From Brachionus koreanus (lineage: Eukaryota; Rotifera; Eurotatoria; Ploima; Brachionidae), in NCBI GenBank assembly GCA_016987375.1, contig PJRA01000263.1:441799-453429 (forward strand): a stretch of DNA of 11,631 nucleotides. Direction: 5' to 3'. The notes below the pieces were generated by a model that searched no databases, was not told the origin of the DNA, and saw only the letters and a program-made list of their open reading frames with translations. Below are positions 1 through 7,299 of the stretch, one piece after another; positions within the stretch are counted from its first letter, which is position 1; each line of letters opens with the position of its first letter. Both the position numbers and the translations under genes were made by a program.

Positions 1-60
1 TATAATGCATTTCATTAAAAACCATGGTTTAAATATTAATTTTACAAGTATTATAAAAAA

Positions 61-144
61 TTAAGAAACTGGTTTAGAACCGTTCCAAATTCAAAACCGG
101 ATTTAAAACCGGTTCTAATATTCAAACCGGTTTACCAGCCCTAG
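61..144 (-). mobile_element. hAT-like transposon terminus, element runs off left edge
   Basis: Read on the - strand from 144, the sequence starts CTAGGGCTGGTAAACCGG and then repeats AACCGG/CCGGTT-type motifs about every 15-20 bp down to about 65. A TAGGG-TGG-type terminus followed by subterminal palindromic repeats is characteristic of hAT-superfamily ends. The body of the element would lie to the left, outside the window, so neither the other terminus nor the 8-bp target duplication can be checked. No transposase is visible in the part present. Confidence 0.45.
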
Positions 145-357
145 TTTTTTTTTTAAAAATGAATCTAAAAGAAGATTAAAAGCTCCTTTGACTATTGTAC
201 TATTACGCTTTTTTTATTTATTTTATTCAATTAGCGCTTAGTTTTAGCAATGTTAAACAATAAAAAAAGACGATTCAATTTAAATAAGTTTAGTAGATTT
301 TTTTAACAATAAAAAGAAAAAAATAAAAAGACAAAGAACTAGAACTAGAAGTTAGTT

Positions 358-489
358 TTAATTCGGAAATTGTTCATGAGTAGGTTGAACGTAATCAAAC
401 TCGTCATCGCTTATTTGCCCATGTTCTTCAAAATCTTCACCAACTTGATCCGCATTATAGTTAAATGTATTGAAATCGTGAAAGCTCAT
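358..489 (-). CDS. small acidic hypothetical protein (43 aa) or terminal exon
   Basis: An ORF of 43 codons begins MSFHDFNTFNYN and ends EQFPN followed by TAA. Its composition is protein-like: the middle (about residues 13-34) is rich in Asp and Glu, with Tyr, Phe, Pro and His, whereas random ORFs in this A+T-rich DNA give mostly Lys, Asn, Ile, Phe and Leu. There is no signal peptide or membrane segment. A stop lies two codons before the ATG, so the frame does not extend upstream without a splice. It could be a complete small protein, the last exon of a gene to the right, or a relic. I do not recognise the family. The long hydrophobic frame on the opposite strand is its shadow. Confidence 0.35.
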   Translation of the reverse strand: MSFHDFNTFNYNADQVGEDFEEHGQISDDEFDYVQPTHEQFPN

Positions 490-619
490 TTTTTAAAGTA
501 TTTGATAATATTGATTTATTTTATAGTGAATAAACTCAGCCGTTATGCTATAAAAGCTTTTAAATTTCACATTTTCGACTTTGAATCTTTGAAAAGTATG
601 TTTCTTAAATGATGTGTTC

Positions 620-1017
620 AAAAAATTATTTTATCAAGCGAAATTCAAAGATGTTAGAGCGTCTTATATTTTTCATAAAACAATAATTAATTTAGATGAA
701 CAATCAGATTCAGTATTTTTGTTATTTATTTATTTCATTTAACGCCTAGAAGGCGATGTAAAAAAAATTGAATACGAATAAGACAAAAAAAAGTTTAGTG
801 TTTTCAAATGAAAAAAAAAACAAAATATTTCATTTTAATCTTACTAATTATCAAATAAAATAAAAAATTTTATTGGGTCTATTTTGATAGATTTCAGTCG
901 TTAACAGAATAACAAAATTGACCCGATTTTAAACGGGTAAGGGTTGCAAATATTAAAAAAGTCAAATCACTTTTTCACCTTTATCTAATATAGGTGTGCA
1001 TAAAAGTCTTGGTCTAC
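620..1017. other. A+T-rich stretch with no supported gene
   Basis: Short open frames exist, for example around 633-740 on the + strand, but they have competing frames and no recognisable motif. There are no clear repeats apart from homopolymer runs. Confidence 0.5.
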
Positions 1018-1231
1018 TAATTGCATGGCATTGTGAATTTTGGTACAAAAAACAAAGACAAAAATTTTAAATTAAAATAACTTTTTTTCTAAGGGTCTAA
1101 AAATCGTTATGCAAAATGTATCAGCTGATACATTTTGCAGAACGATTTTTAGACCCTTAGAAAAAAAGTAATTTTAATTTTAAATTTTTGACTTTGTTTT
1201 TTGTACCAAAATTCACAATGCCTAATTGCAT
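1018..1231. mobile_element. Foldback MITE (196 bp) with 9-bp target duplication
   Basis: Positions 1027-1222 form one inverted repeat: two 98-bp arms with no spacer and no length difference, centred between 1124 and 1125. By eye the arms differ at four positions (about 96% identity), and the central 28 bp (1111-1138) is a perfect palindrome. The ends read GGCATTGTG and CACAATGCC. The 9-bp sequence TAATTGCAT flanks both sides (1018-1026 and 1223-1231; 10 bp if the C at 1017/1222 is counted). This is the target-site duplication expected of a DNA transposon. A 9-bp duplication with long terminal inverted repeats suggests the Mutator-like/foldback type. It has no coding capacity. A transcript would fold into a hairpin of almost 100 bp. 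Confidence 0.85.
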
Positions 1232-1409
1232 TGGAATTAAAATATGGACGTTATGTTTTCTGCTAGTAATTTTTTTCTTGCTAAGGAATTTTTATGATAG
1301 CTAAAAAAATGATAGTAAATATTTTCTTTTGTTATTCTGTTAAGAATAATAAAGAAATTAAGCTAAGTACCGACAAAAAATTTAAAAATTTCATATGGAA
1401 ATATTAATT

Positions 1410-1709
1410 TTAGTTTTTTCGCTGTCTTTTTGGTTTTCTGACAGAACTATTTTCTGTATTTCTTTTTTTTGTAGTAGAACCACGAGGTCTGCCACGATGT
1501 CTTGGACTATTTGAAGATTTTTGTGCATCAGCTTGATAATTTTGATCAATATTTAAATCATTCGGTTCATTTAATTGTAAAGGATTCAATAAGTTTTTAC
1601 TATTTATAACATTGGATAAAATGTATCCTAAACCCTAACCCTCTTGAAACGAATTTTTCAAAGGAGTAGCTTGTTATTGTTGCTGATGCTGTTCTTGTTG
1701 CAAAACAAT
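1410..1709 (-). pseudogene. Broken ORF with polyglutamine tract and AT-hook
   Basis: One - strand frame reads through a Gln-rich start (LQQEQHQQQ), a TAA (1674-1676), the segment QATPLKNSFQEG, a TAG (1635-1637) and then 74 open codons to TAA at 1410-1412. The last part carries RGRPRG near residue 50 of the 74, the core of an AT-hook that binds the minor groove of A+T-rich DNA, followed by a basic tail (KKRN, RKPKRQRKN) resembling a nuclear localisation signal. Both internal stops could derive from Gln codons by C-to-T change. The TAG lies inside a telomere-like CCCTAA tract. It could be a dead DNA-binding protein carried by the surrounding inverted-repeat element, or the last exon of a gene whose splice sites I cannot identify. 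The family is unknown. Confidence 0.5.
1628..1642. repeat. Short telomere-like tract
   Basis: CTAAACCCTAACCCT on the + strand is about two and a half units of a CCCTAA-type repeat. It supplies the TAG that interrupts the AT-hook frame. Confidence 0.4.
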
Positions 1710-2396
1710 TTAGGATTTTTTATTAAGTTAACAATTATTTGTTTATATATCATTTTTCAAGAAAATCAATTAAGTTATTTAATTAATTATTTAGGAAGCA
1801 TATAAAAAAATTTAGCTATCAACTGTAAAAATTTAGCATTCACTAATTATTTTTTTTACTAGCAGTTAAAAAAAAATACTGTCAGGAGAAAAAAAATTAC
1901 TAGCAGAAAGAAATAGATCTCTTATAATATTTCGATCAATTTTTATAAATAATGTTAATATCGTTTATCTGCAGAAAAATAGCACTTTAAACCCAAATTT
2001 TATTAAATTATTTACCAAAAAATAAACTTAAAGAAATCCTTTTTTTAGATAAAATACACTGAATTAAGTTCATAAAGTACATAAAAGTTGAAGTTGGTTA
2101 CAAAATACTAATATTTTCCATTGACTTAAATTAAGTAACCAAACTTTAAAAAAATAAACAGGACAATTTTACTTGAAATACTTGAAATACAAGCCATGTT
2201 TTTATTTTATGCGGCTGAAAGGAAGGACTAGGCTCCATTCCAAAATGCCGGAGTTTTAAACCAAACTATATTTTTTAATAAATAAATAATTAAATCATAC
2301 ATACTAGATTTTTATGGTGTCATTGCTAATAGTTTTTCCGAAAACTTCGCAATAGTGCTAACAACAATAAAAACTCGAGAGCCAGTCTCTAATCTA

Positions 2397-2431
2397 TTTA
2401 CTTTATTTTATTTTATTTTATTTACTTTATT
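2397..2431. repeat. (TTTTA)n low-complexity tract
   Basis: Degenerate TTTTA/TTTAC pentamers. They create a hydrophobic open frame (about 2310-2546, + strand) that I regard as spurious. Confidence 0.6.
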
Positions 2432-2484
2432 GAACGAACCTAAAGGCCTTTTGTTTTTTCTTTTTGGGATTATTTTTATTCGCA

Positions 2485-2985
2485 AAAGTACATATATTTT
2501 ATTAATTTTTACCTCTAAATTTATAAAAATACATCTAAATTATTAAAAAATATACTATTTATTAAAATAATACACTAAAAATGAAAAAAATAGAAAACAA
2601 TTGAATTTAGCAACTAATAATTAAAAAAATAGCTAATAAATTAAAAATCAATCTATTTGTAAATTGAAGCGCTGATGAAGATGGACAGTCTAATATACGA
2701 ATTTTTGAAGCCGAACCTAATCAGTATTGTTCACAATGCAACTCAGTAATGATTAAAAAACGCTACTTTTATTACCCCAACAAATACAAAAATTAATTCT
2801 ATTTCTTTTCTTAATTTGCCTATTTTTTTTATTAAATATCTGTCAATTTGATTAATAAGATTTTATTTTAAAAAAATAGACTCTATTAACATGTTTAGCT
2901 GTTGTCTTAATAAATTAGAGGTAAAGTTTCATAATTTGGAGGTACTTTTTAATAATTTAGAGGTAAGCAAAATACATATGCCGTT
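2485..2985. mobile_element. Candidate element: inverted arrays of a 20-21 bp unit
   Basis: On the right, three tandem units with exactly 21-bp spacing start at 2910, 2931 and 2952, each of the form ATAAWTTRGAGGTA. On the left, the same unit occurs inverted twice, at 2510-2524 (TACCTCTAAATTTAT) and 2530-2543 (TACATCTAAATTAT). Just outside both arrays similar CATATRT..TTTT words face each other (about 2491-2502 and 2970-2980), so the symmetry extends beyond the unit. This is the layout of a MITE or small DNA transposon with subterminal repeats. The outer limits and target duplication are not resolved. A small CxxC ORF lies inside. Confidence 0.4.
2668..2796 (+). pseudogene. Small unidentified ORF fragment with CxxC
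   Basis: A frame open from just after a TGA (2665-2667) to TAA at 2794-2796 encodes about 42 residues, including SADEDGQSNIRIFEAEPNQY and then CSQCNSVMIKKRYFYY. The mixture of Asp, Glu, Gln, Pro, Arg and a CxxC pair is more protein-like than the flanking A+T-rich frames. It has no start codon at its beginning, so it would need an upstream exon or be a relic. CxxC could be half of a zinc knuckle in a transposon protein, but no second CxxC is visible. I do not recognise the family. It lies between the inverted repeat arrays at 2510-2543 and 2910-2965. Confidence 0.3.
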
Positions 2986-3061
2986 TTGGTTAGTTTAAAA
3001 GTTTTTTCTCGTCTAATTAACTAGCACAAAAATAATGTTGACAGCTGATAATAATTTTTAG

Positions 3062-3325
3062 TCTTTAGTTACCGACATGGTGTTTTTTGTAGCAGTACTG
3101 GCTTCGTCAATTGCATGTGCAGTAGCTGAAACAAAAACAAGAAGTTTGAATGACGATTTAAACAAAGGTGCTTTTGCGATTGCTGCATTTTTTGGTTTTT
3201 TGTCTTGTATTGCCTATTTTGTTCAAATAGTTGTTGTTATTTATAAAAAATTGATGCAAAAATGGAAAAAATTCCAAGATTATTTAAAAGAACGTGCAAA
3301 TTTAACAAAAAATTCAACAAAATAA
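3062..3325 (+). CDS. MARVEL-family protein, C-terminal exon (first exon not found)
   Basis: Codes for 87 residues, starting directly after a plausible splice acceptor (TTTTTAG at 3055-3061), in phase 0. It contains two hydrophobic segments (about residues 6-26 and 38-60) joined by a charged loop, then a basic tail (KKLMQKWKKF). It aligns with the second exon of the intact MARVEL gene at 8678-8926: an Asp at the fifth residue, then KGAF..A..FGF.SC..Y in the last helix, and the same intron position and phase. So this is helices 3 and 4 of a four-helix MARVEL domain. In the 3 kb upstream I find no counterpart of exon 1 (helices 1-2). Either that exon lies beyond the window, or the copy is truncated and dead. 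An internal ATG at 3077 could start an 82-residue two-helix protein. Possible poly(A) signals AATAAA occur at 3321 and 3357. Confidence 0.65.
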   Translation, partial: SLVTDMVFFVAVLASSIACAVAETKTRSLNDDLNKGAFAIAAFFGFLSCIAYFVQIVVVIYKKLMQKWKKFQDYLKERANLTKNSTK

Positions 3326-3356
3326 ATTTTTATTAAAAAATTATTTAAAAATTTCA

Positions 3357-3362
3357 AATAAA
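3357..3362 (+). promoter_or_regulatory. Poly(A) signal AATAAA
   Basis: AATAAA lies 32 bases after the stop of the MARVEL exon. Another overlaps the stop codon at 3321. In DNA this A+T-rich the match alone is weak evidence. Confidence 0.35.
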
Positions 3363-3412
3363 AAATTATGATAAACAAGTTTTAAAATTAATAAATTTTA
3401 AAAAATTAAACT

Positions 3413-3636
3413 TTAGTCGTCTGACTTCAAATGGCATGACTTGAGACACGGACAGCACCAAGTAGCGGCAACATCTTTAATTATGTGATCCTTATTTATA
3501 TTTAGCATTAAGTAAAAAATTCAAAAGTTTTACATTCTTTTAATACCTCGATTATTTTGTCATTTTTAACCTGAAGCTTTAGCACTGGATCCAAACATGG
3601 ATATAAGAATAATTTTAGTTCATTCCACATGGCAAA
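3413..3636 (-). CDS. PLAC8-like cysteine-rich protein, 3' end (two exons)
   Basis: The last exon (3490 to 3413) encodes 25 residues, DHIIKDVAATWCCPCLKSCH and a short acidic end before TAA. The spacing I-x-D-x3-T-x-CCP-C-x3-C resembles the C-terminal part of the PLAC8/cornifelin domain, where an acidic residue precedes a CCPxCxxCQ motif. It follows an AG acceptor. A likely preceding exon (3636 to 3571, 22 codons) ends LYPCLDPVLKLQ at a GT donor in phase 0, giving an 80-bp intron (3491-3570), similar in size to the 61-bp intron of the MARVEL gene. An ATG at 3630-3628 could begin a 45-residue protein, but a complete PLAC8 domain is longer, so exons may be missing or the gene may be a fragment. 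It converges on the MARVEL exon, with 87 bp between the stops. PLAC8-type proteins are small, often membrane-associated. CYSTM-type Cys-rich proteins are an alternative. Confidence 0.4.
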
Positions 3637-3639
3637 CTA

Positions 3640-4560
3640 CTAGTAAATTTACTAATGATTTTTTGGTCTTGAATTTATGTGTATGCTTCATTTAATTTAA
3701 AATTAGTAAATTTTAGTATTTTTTTCGCTTGACAAAATTCAATCTGTCCAAGCAAATAGATCTCGTAGTTTATCAATAAATTAAACGAGTTTTTATATTT
3801 TCAACTGAAATATTTAGTTACCATTCTTTTGCTGAAAATATTCGACTTTTAGTCTTTTGTTTATTTTTTTGATGACAACTAGCTTTTAAAAATAACTTTA
3901 ACAGTTTTAATTTAATTTGAATTTCGAAAATTTTATCAAATTAAATTTGCTTTTGCCATTCAAAGCTATTTAAGCCAAGTTGATTTTTTTTTAAATATTA
4001 TAGAGCCAAAGATATGCAGAAATGATGCCAAAGGTAATCCAAAAATGCTTTAATTATAAAAAATTTCAATTTCAAGGTTAATCAATCAGTGCCCATGTCA
4101 TGAAACACCCATTAATACTTTGTTTGTTTAATTTCAATAAAATCATTCAAAAAAAGTAAAACATCGATTGATGATGCTAAAATATTTGAATTAAATTTTT
4201 TGAATTTTTTGTTTACAAAATTTATAAAAATCAAATTGATTCTTTTGAATGCTTGATTGAATGATAAAAACAAATATCTAATATAGCATGCATGCTATTT
4301 TAAAGCATTTGAATGCGGTTGAAAATTTAAAAGCAAGACATTGTTAATTCTGGGATAATTTTTTATTAAATTTTGTATTCATTAAGCTTCAAAAAATTTC
4401 TGTGAATTTTAGAATAAAAATTTTCAATTAATAACTATAAAAATTGTTAAAATTTATCAAAAAATTTAAAGTTGCTTTAAAACTTATTAAAAAAAATATT
4501 CAATCTAAATAAGTTTAGTTTAGTTTATTGAAATAAATGTAAATGGCACAATTTATAGTT
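3640..4560. other. A+T-rich intergenic stretch, no supported gene
   Basis: I found no exon with convincing composition or motif on either strand. The only structured item is a 16-bp perfect palindrome, ATAGCATGCATGCTAT, at 4283-4298. Confidence 0.5.
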
Positions 4561-4562
4561 AA

Positions 4563-4820
4563 TTATTGGTATACCCCAGTCAAACAAAAATCGATGTCTT
4601 CATGGATGTTTAATTTATAAATCAGCACATTTTTTTGCGTGAAAAATGTATTTGAAATTTGAAAATTTTCGTCACACTCTTTGAAACTATTTAGGAATGA
4701 TCCATTCATGAAAAAATCAAAACTTTCTTATCTGCTCCCATCTTGAATAATTTCGTTAATTATACCTTAGATCCAGTCAACCTTAGTGCGTGTTCCATCG
4801 AAGTTGGTTATGCGAAAGGT
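4563..4820 (-). pseudogene. Unidentified coding relic with two in-frame TAA codons
   Basis: A single - strand frame holds three protein-like pieces. The first is 17 residues, beginning TFRITNFDGTRTKVDWI. After TAA (4767-4769) comes GIINEIIQDGSR. After another TAA (4728-4730) come 54 residues, beginning ESFDFFMNGSFLNSF and ending DIDFCLTGVYQ, before TAA at 4563-4565. The richness in Asp, Glu, Gly, Thr, Cys and Trp sets it apart from neighbouring noise. That the same frame stays coding-like across both stops suggests a gene broken by point mutations rather than separate exons. An internal ATG allows a 48-codon ORF in the last piece. I do not recognise the family, though a transposon protein is likely in this setting. 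Confidence 0.4.
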
Positions 4821-4962
4821 TCAAAAAAAAAAAAGTTTTATAAATAATAATTAAGTATAATAGAAATTATGTAAATCTTTACTTTTTTATATTTTTTTTA
4901 TAAACATGTAAATTAAATGGCATGAGTAAAAAATATCGTCTTCTTATAATTTAATATTTTAA

Positions 4963-5169
4963 TTAATTTTCATCGCCAAATCTAGTGTAATATTTTCTGA
5001 ATGAATAAATAAATAAATAAAATAAATAAGTAAATGAAATTTTTTTGATTAATACCAAGAAAACTCTAAAAATTGATCTTGATATCTTGTTTGCTATTTG
5101 AATTTTTTTGCTAGTAGGTTTAGGTTTTAAACTTTCCGTTTTGTATAACTGATTGTTTAAACAGGCCAT
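4963..5169 (-). CDS. Hypothetical 68-aa ORF, doubtful
   Basis: It starts MACLNNQLYKTESLKPKPTS and is basic and polar for about 32 residues. It then passes through a hydrophobic stretch (about residues 33-57) that largely comes from an (AATA)n microsatellite read on the other strand. It ends RKYYTRFGDEN, which overlaps a repeat also present at 7470-7494. The N-terminal third has coding-like composition. The rest could be chance. It may be a relic rather than a gene. No family is recognised. Confidence 0.25.
   Translation of the reverse strand: MACLNNQLYKTESLKPKPTSKKIQIANKISRSIFRVFLVLIKKISFTYLFYLFIYSFRKYYTRFGDEN
4967..4991 (-). repeat. Dispersed 25-bp repeat, copy 1
   Basis: TTTTCATCGCCAAATCT followed by AGTGTAAT. 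It matches 7470-7494 with two differences. On the - strand both copies keep the same reading, Y-[TA]-RFGDE, and one difference is in a codon third position. Confidence 0.55.
5003..5031. repeat. (AATA)n microsatellite
   Basis: About seven tandem AATA units with one extra A. Confidence 0.7.
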
Positions 5170-5495
5170 TCCTCCTTTTTTTTGTTTTTATAATTTGAAC
5201 ATACTGATTTTTTTAAACCTTGAAAGACTAAAAGACTTAAAAGTTAATCAGCTTACTAGCTTAAATTAAATCATTTCATGCGCTACTAAAAAAAATATAT
5301 GAAGCTATTATTTTAAGAATTGAATTACACATGTAGCCAATAATTGGTGTAAATTTTCGCTCAATTGTATATTCAGTGTATCTTGACTTTAAAAAATATT
5401 ATCTAATTGAATAACTAGATTGTTCTTTGATTTTATAAATTCCTATTTGCATTACATGAGCTTTAATTGATTCCTATTTTTACCTTGTACTTCTG

Positions 5496-5645
5496 CTATA
5501 AAGAGTTATATATTATTTCGAAGGATGCTATAATCAAAACGGGACTATTATTATCAAAGTGTTTTTGAATTTCAGGTTTGAAGCCAAAGTTACTTAAGAT
5601 GTTGATCATAATCGGGACACAATTCGTGTTCTTGAGGATTCTTTC
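5496..5645 (-). CDS. Unidentified 49-codon open segment (possible exon or relic)
   Basis: The frame is open from just after a TAG (5646-5648) to TAG at 5496-5498. It reads ERILKNTNCVPIMINILSNF and then GFKPEIQKHFDNNSPVLIIA before ending in YNSL. It is clearly less A+T-rich than its flanks, and many codons end in C or G, as in a real coding region. The preceding TAG sits in a possible splice acceptor (AACAGTAG). The only internal ATG is at residue 13. Other frames here are also partly open, so strand assignment is not certain. It could belong with the other - strand pieces at 4563-5169. No family is recognised. Confidence 0.3.
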   Translation of the reverse strand, partial: ERILKNTNCVPIMINILSNFGFKPEIQKHFDNNSPVLIIASFEIIYNSL

Positions 5646-5649
5646 CTAC

Positions 5650-6485
5650 TGTTAATTATCAATTTGAAGACTTTTGATAAAATTATCTTTTGAAAAAAAA
5701 TTAAAAAATAGTGAAATAAGTTTAGTTTGAAACAACTATGAAAATATGCGAAATTTGTAAAAAAAAAAAAGATTGAATTTCATTTTTAATATTTTAAAAT
5801 TTTGCAGAGTTTTTCTGAGCTTTTGGAACAAATAATTAAAATTTTTTTTTTGAATTTTAGAATTTCAAGAAAAGCACATTAACCATAACCATGTCTATTA
5901 AATTAATTTTTCTTAATTCAATATGTCTTTAAATAACTTAAATTGTTAAATTAGTCAAAAGAAAAAAACGTTAAATTTTATAAAAAAAAAAATGATTCAA
6001 AGTGAAATTTCTTTTCATTTACCTTTTGTCTCTTTTATTTTATTAATAATGATACGAGCAGATTTTTTTTATTTTAAATTAATTAAGTGTTATTTAGTCT
6101 ATTGAGGCGTAGACCCAAATCTTTAAACTTAGGATCCAAATTTTATTTTAAATTGTTTCCAAAACCTTTAAGAAGATTCAAAAAAATTTTTAGAGATTCA
6201 TTAAAAAATATTCAAAAATTGTTGACTGTATTGTTGTTTAAGTATCATTATTAACTTCAATATGCAAAAATATTTTTGTAAAGACTTTAAAAAAAGGGTG
6301 TTGTTTTTGAAGCTATAAAAAACTAATTGAATCAGCAAATGATAAGAAAAATTCAAAATGCTATTTTCTAAAAATTACATCTATAATAAGATTTCAATCT
6401 AATTAGCACCAAAAAATGAAAAATAAAATAAAAAATTAATTTTAATTATTTTGAATTTTATGTCAATATTGCGACTTTTACTACC
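5650..6485. other. A+T-rich stretch with no supported feature
   Basis: It has homopolymer runs and short frames only. I see no motif, long repeat or splice-bounded exon. Confidence 0.5.
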
Positions 6486-6514
6486 TACTGTCCTAACCAT
6501 TTAACATAAAACCG
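6486..6514 (-). repeat. Possible 3' terminal inverted repeat of the Tc1-like element
   Basis: The sequence begins TACTGTCCTAACCATTTAAC, with TA at the outer edge as in Tc1/mariner insertions, and lies 140 bp beyond the transposase stop. No inverted partner was found above 7290, so the assignment rests on position and the TA-C-TGT start alone. Confidence 0.3.
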
Positions 6515-6652
6515 TATTTTTCGGGTACTGTTGTTGATTTTTTATATAAATCAATTAAATTATTTTAAATCTTAATTAATTAAAATACTTTCTGTTGAAA
6601 AAAATTGTTATTCTAATAAAGTATGACACAAAAATTTAGAATCAAAATTATT

Positions 6653-7290
6653 TTAAGCTTTAAAATGACCGCCTTTTGCTTTTATACAATTGTCGACCCG
6701 TTTTTTCATTGAAAAAATAAAATTGTTACAGATTTCAGTCGGAATTTTCAACCATTCATCATGGAACAATTGCTTTGAATGGTCGACTGAAGTTATCTTT
6801 TAATTGAGCAATTTGTGCTCAATACATGACCATAATTTTCTATTGAATTGCAGTATGTGCAGATGCGCCGTCCTTTTGGAAAATCCATTCTTGGTTAGCA
6901 TCAATTAAAAGCTGTGCCGATGGGATTAGGTTATTTTCTAGGTGTCCATGTAAACATATTGATTTATTCTCCTGGTGTAAATGGAGCAACAAGCCACTTC
7001 TTCGTAAGACATGCATCTTCATATACCGACTGAGCAACTATAAAATTCAACATACCGCCCTTCTGTACTCTTAAGACACAAAACTTCGGGTGATATATTT
7101 CATTTTTGAATCGTTTGACAAAGACTCTTGATTTCCTATTTAGGATTTCAAAGTTCGACTCGTCGCTAAAAATAACTCTAGCCCAGTCTTTTTCGGTCTA
7201 ATTGCGTCTTTCTTTACACCACTTGTTAAGGTAAAATCGCTAATGTGTTAATAAATGAATTTGTTTCACTTTAATTTTTCTTCAAAATAA
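6653..7290 (-). pseudogene. Tc1-like DDE transposase, dead
   Basis: The order of motifs follows the Tc1 transposase: LLTH..FYLNKWCKERRN, then DWARVIFSDESNFEIL holding the first catalytic Asp (7162-7164), then NNLIPSAQLL and EWIFQKDGASAHTA with the second Asp (6870-6872), then LWSCIEHKLLN, and finally EWLKIPTEICNNFIFSMKKR and IKAKGGHFKA before TAA at 6653-6655. The two Asp codons are in different frames and several stops interrupt the reading. Directly after AHTA, about 25 residues are missing, including the WP..SPDLNPIE region that normally leads to the catalytic Glu. The N-terminal DNA-binding helices are not recognisable. The element is therefore immobile. The identification is strong because the motifs occur in the right order. 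Confidence 0.85.
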
Positions 7291-7299
7291 AGGAATCCT

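Larger units (their letters stand above)
1257..1909. mobile_element. Inverted-repeat element with subterminal repeats, carrying an AT-hook ORF relic
   Basis: TTTCTGCTAGTAATTTTTTT at 1257-1276 is repeated exactly, inverted, at 1890-1909. Inside each end, related words recur. On the left are TTGCTAAGGAATTTTT and GATAGCTAAAAAAA. On the right, read inverted, are CTGACAGTATTTTTTT, CTGCTAGTAAAAAAAA, ATGCTAAATTTTT and GATAGCTAAATTTTTTT. Terminal inverted repeats with a series of subterminal repeats are typical of DNA transposons and would be transposase-binding sites. I could not find a target-site duplication, so the exact limits are uncertain. The AT-hook relic at 1410-1709 lies inside. Confidence 0.5.

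Noticed and set aside
370..612. 80-residue hydrophobic open frame on the + strand
   Set aside because: It is largely antisense to the acidic 43-codon ORF (358-489, - strand) and has the Ile/Leu/Phe/Lys composition expected from A+T-rich noise.
2085..2143. Hairpin formed by AAGTTGGTTAC and GTAACCAAACTT
   Set aside because: It has a single imperfect 11-bp stem with a long A+T-rich loop, no flanking duplication and no second copy seen. Such pairs are expected in DNA of this composition.
2245..2265. ATGCCGGAGTTTTAAACC resembles the start of the intact MARVEL gene (ATGCCAGAGTTAAATAAA)
   Set aside because: The frame stops after four codons and nothing resembling helices 1-2 follows, so the match is probably chance.
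2355..2546. 63-residue hydrophobic open frame on the + strand
   Set aside because: Much of it comes from a (TTTTA)n tract and from the inverted repeat units at 2510-2543. It does not align with MARVEL exon 1.
4283..4298. 16-bp perfect palindrome ATAGCATGCATGCTAT
   Set aside because: It is isolated and not near a supported gene or element boundary. No function can be argued from one site.
1410..4820. TAA and TAG read as glutamine (ciliate-type code), because they occur within a Gln run and inside other coding-like frames
   Set aside because: The intact MARVEL gene and the other likely genes end in TAA at sensible places with non-coding sequence after them. The interrupted frames also carry frameshifts or lie in transposon relics, so ordinary decay explains the stops.
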